Source: Pseudomonadota bacterium
Lineage (GTDB): Bacteria; Pseudomonadota; Gammaproteobacteria; Steroidobacterales; Steroidobacteraceae
Assembly (NCBI GenBank): GCA_021847105.1
Contig: JAJZUT010000008.1
Coordinates: 120,993 to 184,992 of the forward strand
DNA: 64,000 nucleotides
Reading direction: 5' to 3'
Made by a program: the position numbers and the translations under genes. Below are positions 49,912-58,798 of this stretch, piece after piece. The notes below the pieces were generated by a model. The model was not told where the DNA came from and did not search any database. It saw nothing but the letters and a program-made list of their open reading frames with translations. Within the stretch, counting starts at the first letter, position 1, and every line of letters begins with the position of its first letter.

Positions 49912-50319
49912 CTACACCGGGGTTGACCGCTGAGACGGAGGAGCTAGGAAACGACAGGCCACATGCAGCCCGATTCCGATGAGAGCGATCAAGACCCCAA
50001 GCCCGATGGCGGCTGCCTGCTGCTCGACACTACCGTTGACCCAGCCGGGCAAAAATATTGCCAAGGCAACCCCAGGAGCAACGAAGAGCGCCATTGTTCC
50101 CCACACACGCATGATCCGGTAGCCGCGCCCCGGCGGAGCCGAGAGGCGCGCCTGCCACGAGGGTGCAGTCAGCTCCCTGAACATGGCCTCATCGATCTTT
50201 TGTCCCTTCTCGAGCATCATACGGATCGTCTCGTGCTTGAGCTCGTAGCCCCGTCGCGCGTTCAGGGCACCGACAACGATGAATGCCGCTACCGCGATCC
50301 AAAACGCCGCAATTGCCAT
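49912..50319 (-). CDS. DUF6249-like membrane protein
   Basis: A 135-residue protein with an N-terminal helix (MAIAAFWIAVAAFIVVGAL), a soluble middle with KHETIRMMLEKGQKIDEAMFREL, and two C-terminal helices (YRIMRVWGTMALFVAPGVALAIFL; IGLGVLIALIGIGLHVACRFL). This fits DUF6249, small membrane proteins often encoded in front of ECF sigma factors. First gene of the operon. Start at 50319 chosen because the membrane helix begins there. Function unknown; it may sense envelope state. Confidence 0.75.
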   Translation of the reverse strand: MAIAAFWIAVAAFIVVGALNARRGYELKHETIRMMLEKGQKIDEAMFRELTAPSWQARLSAPPGRGYRIMRVWGTMALFVAPGVALAIFLPGWVNGSVEQQAAAIGLGVLIALIGIGLHVACRFLAPPSQRSTPV

Positions 50320-50582
50320 AGATGTCTGTCCCCGACCATGAGAAACCACATCGTGAAGCGGAACTTCACTGAGTATAGACGTAGCCTAGTCGGATTCGGA
50401 TGCAATGCGTGTGAGCCTTTTCCGGCCATCAGCAGGCTGCGGCACACTCATCGGTCAAAATGGAATGACCTTCGCCGGATGCCTGAGTACGAAACCCACA
50501 CCTCGAACGGGCGTTTGCAACCGGGCGTTCGAACAAGCATTTATCCAGCGGTGGGGGGGGGGCGAATTACGACGCACGCGTC

Positions 50583-50705
50583 ATGCGCTGGACGGAGCGG
50601 GACGGATACGCCGTCAATCCCAATAGGCGGTATGAACTATACTTCACTGCGGAACTACTGCACGGCCGCGAATGCATGGTCACCGTGTGGGGCGCTACGC
50701 TAGTG
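50583..50705 (+). pseudogene. Possible WGR-domain gene remnant
   Basis: A short frame reads MRWTERDGYAVNPNRRYELY and continues FTAELLHGRECMVTVWG, which resembles the strand-turn-strand core of small WGR-domain proteins (usually ending VWGRRG). After TVWG the pattern breaks down into Pro/Arg-rich sequence. It lies in the 513-nt gap between the ECF operon start and the TonB receptor end, next to a run of nine G. I see it as a decayed or frameshifted gene; chance similarity remains possible. Confidence 0.35.
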
Positions 50706-50832
50706 CTCGACCCACCGCATCCATCAGCAGTCTGGATCTCCGGGCTGGGGGCGCACAACGCCCCACCCGACGGCGGCCCGCGGCGCCATGCACCGCTCGA
50801 GCCCCCGCCATACCGCAGCGCCGTCCAGCCGA

Positions 50833-53154
50833 TCAATAGCGCAGACTCATGGAAATGCCCACCTCACGCAGGGAACCGCGGCCTATCCAGCCCGACACCC
50901 CGGTGACCGCCCCGTTGGGAAATGCCGGATCCACCCCTGCCGGCACGAAGGCCGGACCTCCGAACAAAGTCACCGGCTGATGTGCGTTGTTCAAGTCGCG
51001 TCCAAACAGATCAACCGACCAACGGTCATTCATGCTGCGCACGCCGATGCGCGCCCCGACCGTCCAATGCGCCGGGTACACGAATCTCGGATCAGGACTC
51101 GGGCCCAGGCGCAGCTTGGACTTGTAGTCCGCGGTGGTTCCGAGGAAGGCCATCACCCTGCCAAGCGGAATCGTATATTCGCTGGACAGCGTGAATTTCT
51201 CCCGCGGCACATTGACCAGCTGCAGCCCCCCCATCGGCAGGGTCGTATTCGCGCCCACCAGCGCATTGGGATTCTCGCCCTGATAGCCCGGCGGATAGAC
51301 CGCCTTGTCATAGATGAATCCCCCGGTCACCTGCCAGTGCGGCAGTGGCCGCGCATTTGCATTCAGCTCGATACCTTTGGTCGTGATATTCACCGAACTC
51401 GGAACACACTGCAGCGAGCCGAACGGAGTCAGATAGCAGGTTTGGCCCTGGTAATTGCGCACCTTTTCGTAGAACAGATCGCCCGCCACCGACAGCCGGT
51501 TTCCCCAGGTCATTCCTTTCGCCCCGATCTCATACGACGTGGGCACCTCCGCCGGAATCAGTGCGCCTGGCGTAGCGGCTGTGGCTGCTTGGGCCTGAGG
51601 CCCCACATAACCTCGGGTCGCTGTCGCATACGTCGTCCAATGCCGGTTGATCTCGTATCGTACACCGACCATCCCGGACACATTGTGGGCCACTATCGCC
51701 ACCGAAGCAGCACCGACGTTGTTGGGCGCGAACGGCTGCAATCCCAGGGGTGAATCAAAGTCCGTCACGGTCTCGTAGGTGTAACGCAGACCGCCGATGA
51801 GGGAAAACCCATGAGGCAAGTGATACGTCAACTGCCCGTAAGCCGCAGTCTGCTTCATGCTGGTTTCCGTGTACGGGTCCGGAGAACCGACCTCCCCCGG
51901 CGGGTTAAACGGAAAGGTGACATAGGAGAACTCCCACGGGAGGTTGTATCCGAGCGTTGTGTAATTGTTGTAAAAAATGCCCGCGGCATACCCGAGACTT
52001 CCGCCTGGATTTGACACCACGGTAAACTCTTGCGAGAACTGGTCTTGCGCCCCCAGTCGACCGATGGTGTAGATCTGCGGAATCTCCTGCGGCACAGCCT
52101 GGATATCATTGGACAGTGGCCCGCTTTCATCGCGACGATACGCCGTGATCGAGGTCAGCGTACCGCCCCCGAAGTCATAGGCCAGCTTGACGGCGAGGCC
52201 ATAGTTGGTATCGCTGTACACTTGGGGATGATTTTCGCACCGCGCCTGATTCGCAAATCCGGGCGTAATACCACACTGAGCAAGCTCCGCGGCCAGCGTC
52301 GGACTCGCATAGACATAATTGAACGCCGCCAACTGTGACTCGCCTGTCGGGCCGTGCTGCACTTCGCGCTGCAGATCCGCCATGACGTTCAATTTCAGCT
52401 TGCTTGAGATCTTCCACAGGTAGCGAAGTCGCCCCGAATAGTTTTCCGCAAGACCCTGTCTGCCGGTATAGGCGTTGTACTGAACGCCGTGGTAATTATC
52501 CATCATCATTGCGACTCGCAGCGCTGAATCCGCTGTCAGCGGCAGGTTAACCATACCCTGAATCGTGCGCTGACCGAACTCCGCGCCCGCCGTCCCCTTG
52601 TGCGCATAGGACAGGTGCCAGTCGGTCGCAAACCGTTTCGGATCGGGCGCATTGGTGGTAATGACGATCACACCGGCCGAAGAGCCTAGGCCGTACAGGG
52701 TCACCTGCGGCCCCTCGATGACTTGTATATTCTTCACGTCGAACAGATCGTTGATATTCACATTTCCCTGTTCGACCCCATCGACGACTATGCCGACCGC
52801 GCCCTGCGCGGAATTGGTGAACGACTGCGTTCCGATTCCCCTGATGATCGCCCCGCCCCCCGGACTGCCGCCTGACTGCGAAATTTCTAGTGCAGGCGTT
52901 GTCTGACTCAACGTCGTGATGGTGGTGATGTGTTGCTGACGCAATTGTTCACTGCTCACAACCTGTACCGTTTCAGGCACGTCGATCAGAGGCTGCACAC
53001 GCCTCTGGGCGGTGACCACAATCTCCTGCAGCACGGCCGCAGAGTCGGTCTGATCCGCGCTCGAGAGCGCATTGTGGGCCTGGGCTACGGGATATCCCAG
53101 GATGGCCAGGCAGGCGATTCCGCCGGTGAGCCGCGTGTGGCAGGTCTCTTTCAT
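50833..53154 (-). CDS. TonB-dependent receptor
   Basis: A 773-residue outer-membrane receptor. The ATG at 53154 has GAGGGGG 4 nt upstream and starts a signal peptide ending AQA near residue 26. The TonB-box region LQEIVVTAQRR is at 42-52; the plug shows DVPETVQVVSSEQLRQQ, GTQSFTNSAQGAVGIVVDGVEQGN and NIQVIEGPQVTLYGLGSSAGVIVITT. The barrel ends REVGISMSLRY with the usual aromatic end strand. It belongs to the large group common in gammaproteobacteria that use complex organics. It lies beside the aromatic cluster, so uptake of the aromatic substrate is an attractive guess. Confidence 0.92.
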   Translation of the reverse strand: MKETCHTRLTGGIACLAILGYPVAQAHNALSSADQTDSAAVLQEIVVTAQRRVQPLIDVPETVQVVSSEQLRQQHITTITTLSQTTPALEISQSGGSPGGGAIIRGIGTQSFTNSAQGAVGIVVDGVEQGNVNINDLFDVKNIQVIEGPQVTLYGLGSSAGVIVITTNAPDPKRFATDWHLSYAHKGTAGAEFGQRTIQGMVNLPLTADSALRVAMMMDNYHGVQYNAYTGRQGLAENYSGRLRYLWKISSKLKLNVMADLQREVQHGPTGESQLAAFNYVYASPTLAAELAQCGITPGFANQARCENHPQVYSDTNYGLAVKLAYDFGGGTLTSITAYRRDESGPLSNDIQAVPQEIPQIYTIGRLGAQDQFSQEFTVVSNPGGSLGYAAGIFYNNYTTLGYNLPWEFSYVTFPFNPPGEVGSPDPYTETSMKQTAAYGQLTYHLPHGFSLIGGLRYTYETVTDFDSPLGLQPFAPNNVGAASVAIVAHNVSGMVGVRYEINRHWTTYATATRGYVGPQAQAATAATPGALIPAEVPTSYEIGAKGMTWGNRLSVAGDLFYEKVRNYQGQTCYLTPFGSLQCVPSSVNITTKGIELNANARPLPHWQVTGGFIYDKAVYPPGYQGENPNALVGANTTLPMGGLQLVNVPREKFTLSSEYTIPLGRVMAFLGTTADYKSKLRLGPSPDPRFVYPAHWTVGARIGVRSMNDRWSVDLFGRDLNNAHQPVTLFGGPAFVPAGVDPAFPNGAVTGVSGWIGRGSLREVGISMSLRY

Positions 53155-53709
53155 TGATCCCCCTCGCCCATGTAAATGTTAGTACTTATCAAAACCGATC
53201 GATCCCGGCGCTTCAGGATCCGATCAATGCACGCCACTGGCAGACCTCGGACCACCCCCAGGTCAACCTCCGCGGAGCGACGCTGGCATACTGGTAAACT
53301 CGGCTTGCCGCTTGAACTCCGGACGGCACGCCGCGTTTTCGCGCACCATGCTCCACCAGACCACGAAACCCGTGGAGCACTTCCTGGCCGTACATCCGCA
53401 CCATCGGCAGCCATTGCGCCCGCTTCCGATGCCTGCGGAACGACCAGGAGAAACACGCAGCAACGCCGGAGCGGTTGCGGCGCAAGAGTCCGGTGTCGAG
53501 CAGGTCACCCATGAGACACGCGCGCGACATTGACAAGCCCCCCCTGGGCGAAATCGGACGCGTATGGTTTCGCCTGCGGAGACGAATCGGCTCAGATCGC
53601 TCAGGAAAGGCGACAGGATTTCTGAGACATGCGCCGGAGGCGCGACGACACCGGGAAGTCACAGGCAACGCTCGTCCGATGGGCCCAGAGCCCCCCATGC
53701 TCAGGATGC
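53155..53709. other. Intergenic stretch, no convincing gene
   Basis: About 555 nt between the receptor start and the end of the FAH gene. A minus frame at 53213-53713 is open but Arg-rich and has no start signal. The receptor promoter should lie near 53170-53250. Confidence 0.5.
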
Positions 53710-54696
53710 TCACGGACGCCGCGCCGCGACGATGCGCTGATCGATCGCACCAAAGACCGAGCGTCCGTCTCGGTCGAACATCTCGATCCGTACCGAGTCA
53801 CCAAATCTCATATATTCCGTTGTGGGTTTGCCGTGATCGATAGTCTCGATCCCGCGCCGCTCGGCGATGCATGCCGAACCCACAACGCGGTAATCTTGGT
53901 TGGAGATCGTCCCCGAACCAACGATGGTCCCCGCCTTCAGGTTGCGCGTTCGCGCGCCATGCGCCACCAGGTCATGAAACCCAAAGCCCATCTCACTCGC
54001 ATCGGGGTGCCCGAATTCGCACCCGTTCCATTGGACGTTAACCGGCAGATGAACGCGATGCTCTCGCCACGCATCGCCGAGCTCATCGACGGTCACGGCG
54101 ACGGGCGCGAAGCTCGTGGCGGTCTTCGATTGCAGAAAGCCGAACCCGGTCTTAACCTCCCTGGCGGCAAGCACTCTCAGGCTCGCATCGTTCAGGAGCA
54201 CGACGAGCTTAATGTGCTCGGCCACCATTGCGGCCGGCGAAGCCATCGGCACGAAGTCGACGATCACTCCGACTTCCGCCTCGAAATCGATGCCATCGGC
54301 CTCGCTCGGCAGTGGCATGTCGTCACGGGGGCCGAGGAAGTCGTCCGAGGCTCCCTGGTACATGAGCGGAATTTCCCGCTTGCCTTCGATGGGTGGCGTG
54401 CCGAACGCCTTCTCCATCAGATCGCCATGACTGTGAAAGGCCGACGCATCCAGCCATTGCGGCGCGCGCGGCATCGGAGCGGCAAGCCTCCTCGTGTCGA
54501 GATCGAAGGCTTCCGGAGTTCTGCCTTCATTGAGCGACTCGTAAGCCTCGCGTAGCTTAGGGGAGCTCTCCTGCCACGTCTCGAGCGCGCCCATCAGCGT
54601 GGATACCTCCTCAGGTACCATGGCGCATCGCAGATCCCGCGAAACGACAAGTAACCGCCCATCGCGCGTGCCATCTTTCAAAGTCGCCAATTTCAC
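53710..54696 (-). CDS. Fumarylacetoacetate hydrolase family protein
   Basis: A 328-residue FAH-family enzyme with an N-terminal cap (MKLATLKDGTRDGRLLVVSRD) and the catalytic mixed-β domain. The metal-binding acidic set is visible in IDFEAEVGVIVD and in LLNDASLR, and IVGSGTISNQDY belongs to the active-site wall. The family cuts C-C bonds of fumarylacetoacetate, fumarylpyruvate, acylpyruvates or related diketo acids, here most likely a ring-fission product. The GTG start has AGGGGG upstream and overlaps the end of a broken upstream frame (GTGA). It is the last gene of the minus-strand catabolic arm. Confidence 0.88.
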   Translation of the reverse strand: MKLATLKDGTRDGRLLVVSRDLRCAMVPEEVSTLMGALETWQESSPKLREAYESLNEGRTPEAFDLDTRRLAAPMPRAPQWLDASAFHSHGDLMEKAFGTPPIEGKREIPLMYQGASDDFLGPRDDMPLPSEADGIDFEAEVGVIVDFVPMASPAAMVAEHIKLVVLLNDASLRVLAAREVKTGFGFLQSKTATSFAPVAVTVDELGDAWREHRVHLPVNVQWNGCEFGHPDASEMGFGFHDLVAHGARTRNLKAGTIVGSGTISNQDYRVVGSACIAERRGIETIDHGKPTTEYMRFGDSVRIEMFDRDGRSVFGAIDQRIVAARRP

Positions 54697-55308
54697 GCTT
54701 TCACCCCCTGACGCGACCCGCTATCGATCCAAAAGACGAACCGGCCCGGCAAAGGGGCATCAGTGCTCAGCCATTCCACTGCAGCGGCGCAACCGATAGG
54801 ACGCAATGCTGAAGCAACCCCTGTTATGCGGCGATCGATCACGAGTACGATGCGCCTCCCGCGATTCCCTATTGAGCGCGCTGCGCGCAATGCACAACCG
54901 CCGGCGGATCTCGGAGCGCCGGCTTGTGGCGAGTGTGCCGGGCTTCGATTCGGAGCTCCCGAACGTACTGCTCGCACACGGCAGGGCCTGAAGACGGCGC
55001 TGTCCATGATGCTCGCCACGATGACCCCTGAGCGCACCGGGCGGCAGCGGCGCAGCGATGAATGCGCCGATCGAGACGTACTTGAACGGAGCCCTCAATA
55101 TCGTCATGCCGACCGGTGTATTGCGCGAGCGGTTGAACACACAGGAGTTCGTCGACGGACAGTACTCGAAGACGCAGAATGACTTCCCCCACTCATACCC
55201 CAACGTCAACAGCATCCGCTCCGGCAGACTGCCGGCAAACAAGTCCCGTGCCGGGACCACATCGAGCCCACCCGCCGCGAACCATTCATTGCGCAGATAA
55301 TCTGACAA
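54693..55308 (-). pseudogene. Probable frameshifted gene between cupin and FAH genes
   Basis: From a TTG at 55308, four nt after the cupin stop, a frame with ordinary protein character reads LRNEWFAAGGLDVVPARDLF and later GMTILRAPFKYVSIGAFIAA. It then turns Arg/Ser-rich and stops at 54760. A second frame (55037-54693) ends with the GTGA overlap expected for coupling to the FAH start. Together they look like one gene of about 200 residues broken by a frameshift near 55020-55040. The opening slightly recalls N-termini of ring-hydroxylating oxygenases, but I cannot assign it. A sequencing error is possible. Confidence 0.35.
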
Positions 55309-55311
55309 GTC

Positions 55312-55887
55312 TCACACGCCCGCGGCCAATCCCGGCTCGAAACGCCCATCAATCAGGATGAACGCGATCCGGCAGTTACGGCCCGAGCGATTGGCCCAAC
55401 CGTGGTTAGTGCCACGCTGGATTACGATGTCCCCCTGACGCACCACAGCTTCCCCCTCATCCAGAATCAGCGTCAGTTCCCCCTCGAGTACGATCCCGTA
55501 GTCAATGGTTTCGGTGCGGTGCATGAGGGGATGGCGGGAACCGCGGCCTCCTTTGGAGGCCGCATTTGCGGCACCGACTTCTGCGAAGTGGGCCCGGACC
55601 GCCTCCGGTGAGAGCTCCTGCAGGCGTTCATCCTCGGGCGGTATATCAAGCACTCGTATACGAGTGCCGCCACGCGGAGGCGCGAGCTGAATACCGGCCT
55701 CCGGCGGCTCCCCCGACATCCGATCGATATGCGCGGGCGACTCGCGGGTATTCCAGACCTCGTAGAACCAGGGGCCGACGTCACCGCCGATGCGTGCCAC
55801 ACGCGGTGGCGGACGGTCTTCCACAATGACTGACCGGCCCTGGGCGTCGTGACCCGTGACGATTCGCCGAAACGCTGCTTGACTCAT
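55312..55887 (-). CDS. Cupin domain protein
   Basis: A 191-residue protein with a C-terminal single cupin of about residues 115-185: HRTETIDYGIVLEGELTLIL is motif 1, and DIVIQRGTNHGWANRSGRNC is motif 2 with the metal-ligand His. The N-terminal 110 residues (IVEDRPPPRVARIGGDVGPWFYEVWNT) are typical of cupins in aromatic degradation clusters. It may be a small dioxygenase, isomerase or ligand-binding protein; the sequence does not decide. ATG at 55887 with GGAG upstream. Same strand as the FAH and α/β hydrolase genes, so probably one operon. Confidence 0.85.
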   Translation of the reverse strand: MSQAAFRRIVTGHDAQGRSVIVEDRPPPRVARIGGDVGPWFYEVWNTRESPAHIDRMSGEPPEAGIQLAPPRGGTRIRVLDIPPEDERLQELSPEAVRAHFAEVGAANAASKGGRGSRHPLMHRTETIDYGIVLEGELTLILDEGEAVVRQGDIVIQRGTNHGWANRSGRNCRIAFILIDGRFEPGLAAGV

Positions 55888-55919
55888 TCTATGTCATCTC
55901 CGAGTGGAGGATACGGTGC

Positions 55920-56408
55920 TCAGAAATCCATCCGGATCCTGCCGACACCGGTTCTGCGCCGCTCCATTGACGCCGAAATCAGCTGCTCGCCCCTCAAGGA
56001 ATGCAGGTACGTACGCCGGATCACAATCGTGTTCGTCGCATAGTCGCCGTGGCACGCCACGCTCCGGAGTCCACCGAATGATTCATAGGCCGGCGAAGAA
56101 TTTCCGCTGAGACTGCTCACGGTGCGCACGTAATGCAAAGCAGACACCTTCGCGCCAGAGACACCTGCAGCGCCGAGGAGCACCGCACGAGGCCCTGGAC
56201 CTTCCCCGCGACGATCTGTACCCGCAGGGGAGATGAAACCACGTTCAGCGCCGCCGTGATGCGCTCCAGGCTCTGCACTCTCCCTTGGACGGTCAACACG
56301 ACGATTTCCCGCTCCGGCGGGCGTAAAGTCCGCGCGCTGCGCCGCTGCTGTCACACACGCCACCGCCAGGGCAGAACCACTCAATTGACCACTCAGCACG
56401 TCTCGCAT
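55920..56408 (-). CDS. Hypothetical secreted protein, possibly frameshifted
   Basis: The ATG at 56408 has an excellent GGAGG 7 nt upstream and begins a signal-like sequence (SGSALAVACVTAAAQRADF). From residue 35 the product turns Arg/Gly-rich, while the +1-shifted frame reads EREIVVLTVQGRVQSLERIT and then ordinary sequence to a stop at 56117. A frameshift near 56310 would join signal peptide and domain into a secreted protein of about 95 residues. It lies between the cupin and α/β hydrolase genes of the catabolic arm. No family recognised. Confidence 0.4.
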   Translation of the reverse strand: MRDVLSGQLSGSALAVACVTAAAQRADFTPAGAGNRRVDRPRESAEPGAHHGGAERGFISPAGTDRRGEGPGPRAVLLGAAGVSGAKVSALHYVRTVSSLSGNSSPAYESFGGLRSVACHGDYATNTIVIRRTYLHSLRGEQLISASMERRRTGVGRIRMDF

Positions 56409-56427
56409 GGATTAACCTCCATTGCGC

Positions 56428-57612
56428 TCATGCGGTGTGCCCCCCGATGGTCTCCGCAAACCAATCCGCGATGTAGTCGCGCCCAAATGTCATATTGTCC
56501 GCACCAACATGCTCCACGCCGCCTTCGCGGTCCGTGAAGATCTTCAGCTCACGACGCGGGCTGTTGAGGAGTTGCTCGTAGGTTTGGCGGGCGTAGTCGA
56601 TTGCGATCTGCCTGTCCCGCTGACCGTGGGTAACTAGGAAGGGCACACGGATGCGCTCGAGGATGCCGGTGAGATTCATGCCTCGGGTCTTCTCGATGAA
56701 TTCCTCAATGCTGGCAGCGCCGAACACCCACATCACGTGATTCCAGTAATGGGGCACTGGATGCTCCCCTTCCCGCTTCAGACGGCGCTGCTGCACCTCT
56801 GCCCAGTTGTGATTGGCGCCCCAGGCTGCACCGCTTGCAAAGCGCGGCTCGAAGGCCATCGCGCGCGGCACGAAATAGCCCCCCAGCGAGATTCCCGCCA
56901 TACCGATGCGCTCGGGGTCAACGTCATCGCGGGCAGACAGCCATTCGTAACAGGGGGTTGCCCACCGCTCGCTTTCCGCGGTAGCGCACAACCCGTGCAG
57001 TCTGAGCGCCTCGCCGGTACCGGGCTGATCGATGCACAGCGTCGCAATCCCGCGCCTTGACAGCGCGTGAGGCAGCCACGACCAGTAGAGCAGCTCCTTA
57101 CAGCTGTCGAGTCCGTTCACATATAGGACACACGGCGCGCGTCCGGCCTCCCCTGGCGCGGCGCCCTGCACGCGTTCTGCACGCGTGAGCAAGCCGGCAA
57201 TCACGCCATCGCCGTACGGGATCTCGATCCGCTCGGCGTTCTCGCGCCCAATGATGATCGCGTGACGGAAAGCGCGCTGCGCCTTGGCGTAGGTCGTTTT
57301 CCGGCCTGGGTGTCCGTGGCCCTGCATGCGCTCGGCGACGAGGTAGTAAAGCGCAGCGCGCTGTAGCTTCGCAGAGGCGGAGAGTTTGCGCCCACCCGCC
57401 TCGTCCTCGGCTGCAAGCTCCGCCAGCTTGTCTGCCATGCTGATCCACTGCTCGAGGAACATGCCGGTGCCGGCATCTGCCCCCCGGGCCGCCGCCTCGC
57501 GCAGCGGCCGGCACATGTCCTCGATCTCACCGATTTGTCCGCCGCTCTCGAGCGCAATATTGACGGAAAGGTTCCAGACGTAGTTGCCCGGAAAGTACTC
57601 GAAGAGCGCCAC
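56428..57612 (-). CDS. α/β hydrolase, dihydropseudooxynicotine-hydrolase/FrsA-like
   Basis: A 394-residue α/β hydrolase with a helical N-terminal cap of about 120 residues (MALFEYFPGNYVWNLSVNIAL; LQRAALYYLVAERMQ). The hydrolase domain has VLYVNGLDSCKE for the oxyanion hole, the nucleophile in GMAGISLGGYFVPRA near 245, VTHGQRDRQI with the acid near 340 and EHVGADNM with the His near 370. The related 2,6-dihydropseudooxynicotine hydrolase breaks a C-C bond, which fits a cluster with an extradiol dioxygenase. GTG start with GGGGAG upstream. First gene of the minus-strand arm. Confidence 0.85.
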   Translation of the reverse strand: MALFEYFPGNYVWNLSVNIALESGGQIGEIEDMCRPLREAAARGADAGTGMFLEQWISMADKLAELAAEDEAGGRKLSASAKLQRAALYYLVAERMQGHGHPGRKTTYAKAQRAFRHAIIIGRENAERIEIPYGDGVIAGLLTRAERVQGAAPGEAGRAPCVLYVNGLDSCKELLYWSWLPHALSRRGIATLCIDQPGTGEALRLHGLCATAESERWATPCYEWLSARDDVDPERIGMAGISLGGYFVPRAMAFEPRFASGAAWGANHNWAEVQQRRLKREGEHPVPHYWNHVMWVFGAASIEEFIEKTRGMNLTGILERIRVPFLVTHGQRDRQIAIDYARQTYEQLLNSPRRELKIFTDREGGVEHVGADNMTFGRDYIADWFAETIGGHTA

Positions 57613-57669
57613 AGCTCCCCCCGTTGTCTGATCGACGGGGGAGCCTATCGCCGAAGATTACCATCTGTA

Positions 57670-57703
57670 AAAATGATTCTTTCTATGATATTTGATTCAT
57701 TTT
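57670..57703. promoter_or_regulatory. Candidate LysR operator before the hydrolase gene
   Basis: An AT-rich inverted repeat, AAAATGA (57670-57676) and TCATTTT (57697-57703), sits 58 nt upstream of the hydrolase GTG and runs into the end of the LysR gene. It shares AAATGATT with the dyad upstream of the LysR gene. The low GC in a GC-rich region supports a promoter. Confidence 0.45.
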
Positions 57704-58614
57704 GTGGATTGACTCCTCTCTAGCACCGCGCTCGCCTCGATTTCGCGCAGCAGCCATTGCACGCCTCCGTCGGTACCCTTCGCACCGTGATGTTGAATCA
57801 TTTCCCGCATCACCGGAAACGTGAACGGCATTGGGGCCATGACGAGCGGCAGGCGCCTGACCATGACTTTCGCGAGGCGCTCATGCATCACAGACAGCCG
57901 CAGTGTGTTCGGCAACATCCATGGCGCGGACAGGAACGAGGGTGCCGTCACCTCGATCGAGCGCCTGTGCCCAAGCGCGGCGAGCGCCTGCTCCGCGAAG
58001 GACGGCGCGTTGATCATCGCAACCGCAATGTGACCGTGCGCAAAGAACGCCTCCTCGGTGAGCGGGCGGCGAAACACGGGGTTGCCCTTCCAGCCGACCA
58101 CCACGAAGCGTTCCGCCAGGAGGAGCTTCTTGGGGTGCTCGGGCGAGAGGAATTGCTCGGGCGCGAGAATAAAGTCGATCTCGCCGCGATCGAGCTGTTC
58201 CGTCGCCTCTGGTGAGGGTGCGGCGATTTCGACGCACACGTGGGGAGCCGTGCCCGCCAGTCGCTCGAGCAGCGGCACCAGCAATACGGTGGTCACGTAA
58301 TCGGAGGCCACGATTCGAAAGGTTCGTTGCGAAGTGGACGGATCAAAGACCGCTGAGGCGGAAATCAATTGTTCTATGTCAGCAAGCACCTTTCTCACGA
58401 GCGGCGCCAGTCCCTGCGCATGAGCGGTCGGAATCATCCGCTTGCCATGTGAGACCAGGATGTCATCGCTGAAATAGCCGCGCAGCCGTCCGAGCGCGGC
58501 GCTCATCGCCGGCTGGCTGAGATTCAACCGCTCCGCGGCCCGTGATACGCCATGTTCGCGCAGCAGCGCATCGAGCACGACGAGAAGATTGAGATCGAGA
58601 TGCTTGAACCGCAC
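57697..58614 (-). CDS. LysR family regulator of the aromatic cluster (NahR/NodD-like)
   Basis: A 305-residue LysR protein starting MRFKHLDLNLLVVLDALLRE, the pattern of the NahR/NodD/LinR branch. The helix-turn-helix is at about 18-60 (HGVSRAAERLNLSQPAMSAALGRLRGYF). The effector domain follows from residue 90 (QRTFRIVASDYVTTVLLVPLLERL). NahR-type regulators activate divergent catabolic operons when an aromatic inducer binds. It lies between the two arms and is divergent from the dioxygenase operon across 184 nt, the expected arrangement. The inducer is not known. Confidence 0.92.
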   Translation of the reverse strand: MRFKHLDLNLLVVLDALLREHGVSRAAERLNLSQPAMSAALGRLRGYFSDDILVSHGKRMIPTAHAQGLAPLVRKVLADIEQLISASAVFDPSTSQRTFRIVASDYVTTVLLVPLLERLAGTAPHVCVEIAAPSPEATEQLDRGEIDFILAPEQFLSPEHPKKLLLAERFVVVGWKGNPVFRRPLTEEAFFAHGHIAVAMINAPSFAEQALAALGHRRSIEVTAPSFLSAPWMLPNTLRLSVMHERLAKVMVRRLPLVMAPMPFTFPVMREMIQHHGAKGTDGGVQWLLREIEASAVLERSQSTK

Positions 58615-58624
58615 GACTCAGATA

Positions 58625-58643
58625 ATCCATGAAATGATTGGAT
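58625..58643. promoter_or_regulatory. Candidate LysR operator upstream of lysR/dioxygenase genes
   Basis: ATCCA (58625-58629) and TGGAT (58639-58643) form an inverted repeat with a 9-nt spacer, just upstream of the LysR start and 156 nt before the dioxygenase ATG. A T-N11-A spacing, the LysR core pattern, is present within it. Confidence 0.45.
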
Positions 58644-58798
58644 GACAATCAGAACAAGAAATTTGACGAATAGCAACTTACTGGCGAGCATGGCCCGCAG
58701 GGCTACGGTACGCGCGGTGGCGGGGGCATAGGCAGGTCTATTGGCCGTTCGCCGTGGATCGCGGCGGGTTCTGCTTCTTACTGAGGAATGATCGAGCA

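Noticed and set aside
53213..53713. 166-residue minus-strand frame between the TonB receptor and the FAH gene
   Set aside because: Arg/Ser-rich throughout, no Shine-Dalgarno, no family sequence.
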